Positions 15,045 through 15,664 of a DNA stretch of 15,664 nt are shown here, piece after piece; position 1 is the first letter of the stretch, and each line of letters opens with the position of its first letter. Source of the stretch: Nitrospiraceae bacterium (GTDB lineage: Bacteria; Nitrospirota; Nitrospiria; Nitrospirales; UBA8639); assembly GCA_003523945.1 (NCBI GenBank), contig DOFS01000267.1:1-15664 (forward strand). The letters run 5' to 3'. A program made the translations under genes and the position numbers. The notes beneath the pieces were generated by a model. That model was given only the letters and a program-made list of their open reading frames with translations. It was not told where the DNA came from and did not search any database.

Positions 15045-15664
15045 TCAAGGCTGGATGGGAAGCGTGACGATAAAGGTGGATCCTTCTCCTAGCTTGGATC
15101 GAACGAAAATGGCACCCCCACACTGATCGACAATGCGTTGACACACCGCCAACCCAATCCCTGTCCCTTCAAATTCATCCTTCCGATGCAGCCGTTTGAA
15201 CATCCCAAAAATTTTTTCTAACTGTTCGGACGGAATACCGATCCCCTGATCCTGAATTTCGATTTGGCAAAGCCGCCCGGGTTGGCCTGAACCGGTATGA
15301 CGCCGATCCTGAATAATCGTTCCTGTGATCCGGATGACCGGTGGTACCCCCGGCTGATGAAATTTCAGGGCATTGCCGATCAAGTTTTGCAACAATTGCC
15401 GAATTTGAAACCCATTCCCATGAATGGTGGGTAATTCCCCAACTTGAACGACAGCCTGCAATTCCTCGATCCGTGCTCCGAGATCCGACAGGATTTCATC
15501 AACTAACTCGCGCAAAATGAGGGGCTCCTCTACCGTGTGCGGGGAATCGACTCTGGAGTACACCAACAGGCTCTGAATCAGCTGTTGCATGCGACCAGCC
15601 GCTTTTTTGACCCGATCAACATATCCCAAACCATGTTCGTTAAGGGTTGATCCATATTTCACCC
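15045..15664 (-). CDS. Sensor histidine kinase, C-terminal part (continues past right edge)
   Basis: The frame is open to the window edge, so the start and any sensory domains are missing. What remains begins in the second helix of the HisKA dimerisation domain (YVDRVKKAAGRMQQLIQSLLVYSRV), so the phosphoacceptor His lies outside. The ATPase domain follows: N-box QNLIGNALKFH (about 91-101), G1 DQGIGIP (about 138-144), F-box FGMFKRLHRKDEFEG and G2 GTGIGLAVC, ending in GEGSTFIVTLP. The sequence style is that of phytochrome-like or PAS/GAF cytoplasmic kinases. It stops 203 bp before the next histidine kinase gene on the same strand, so the two could function in one pathway. Confidence 0.9.
   Translation of the reverse strand, partial: VKYGSTLNEHGLGYVDRVKKAAGRMQQLIQSLLVYSRVDSPHTVEEPLILRELVDEILSDLGARIEELQAVVQVGELPTIHGNGFQIRQLLQNLIGNALKFHQPGVPPVIRITGTIIQDRRHTGSGQPGRLCQIEIQDQGIGIPSEQLEKIFGMFKRLHRKDEFEGTGIGLAVCQRIVDQCGGAIFVRSKLGEGSTFIVTLPIQP

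Noticed and set aside
1..15664. Search by eye for CRISPR repeats, insertion sequences, tRNA genes and attachment sites
   Set aside because: No regularly spaced repeats, transposase-like proteins, tRNA T-loop/anticodon patterns or long direct repeats were seen.

Overview
The window reads as an ordinary bacterial chromosome segment of moderate GC content, dominated by housekeeping and signalling genes. Every convincing gene except one (a rhodanese) lies on the minus strand. The gene set and order (zapA region, an apparent 6S RNA, rny, ymdB-type phosphodiesterase, xseA, xseB, tlyA) and the abundance of HD-output and histidine-kinase proteins suggest a Gram-negative lineage such as Nitrospirota (Nitrospira-like) or a deltaproteobacterium-like relative. 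This is inferred from gene content only; no rRNA or other decisive marker is present. I see no transposon, prophage, CRISPR array, tRNA or rRNA gene.

Left edge (1-240): the minus strand carries a good sigma70 promoter, TGGGN repeats resembling an MraZ box, and the first codons of what looks like rsmH. The division/cell-wall (dcw) cluster therefore probably begins here and runs off the window. Next (240-2000) come asnS on the minus strand and a divergent single-domain rhodanese on the plus strand, which share a short promoter region with an inverted repeat at the predicted rhodanese transcription start.

Central block (2027-8000): a tightly packed minus-strand gene series in transcription order rny, ymdB-like phosphodiesterase, xseA, xseB, tlyA and a GalE-like NAD-dependent epimerase. 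It combines mRNA turnover, nucleotide hydrolysis, single-strand DNA degradation and rRNA methylation. A possible internal promoter and a structured leader precede xseB.

Between rny and zapA (8093-8732) lie a clear intrinsic terminator for the zapA transcript, a promoter candidate, and a roughly 200-nt region that folds like 6S RNA. A weak 111-codon ORF overlaps the RNA candidate. Upstream, a small coiled-coil gene and zapA form a two-gene unit with a near-consensus promoter embedded in the 3' end of a large TPR-containing lytic transglycosylase gene (slt). Z-ring assembly and peptidoglycan remodelling genes are thus adjacent.

Right part (11932-15664): a signalling cluster with an HDOD protein, a possible 56-codon cysteine-rich ORF in the gap, a REC-like/PAS/ATPase histidine kinase of the HNxxNxLN type, and the C-terminal part of a second histidine kinase that continues past the right edge. 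Nothing here clearly amounts to a new defence or metabolic system. The items most worth following are the 6S RNA candidate, the MraZ-box-like repeats without an intervening mraZ, and the small cysteine-rich ORF.
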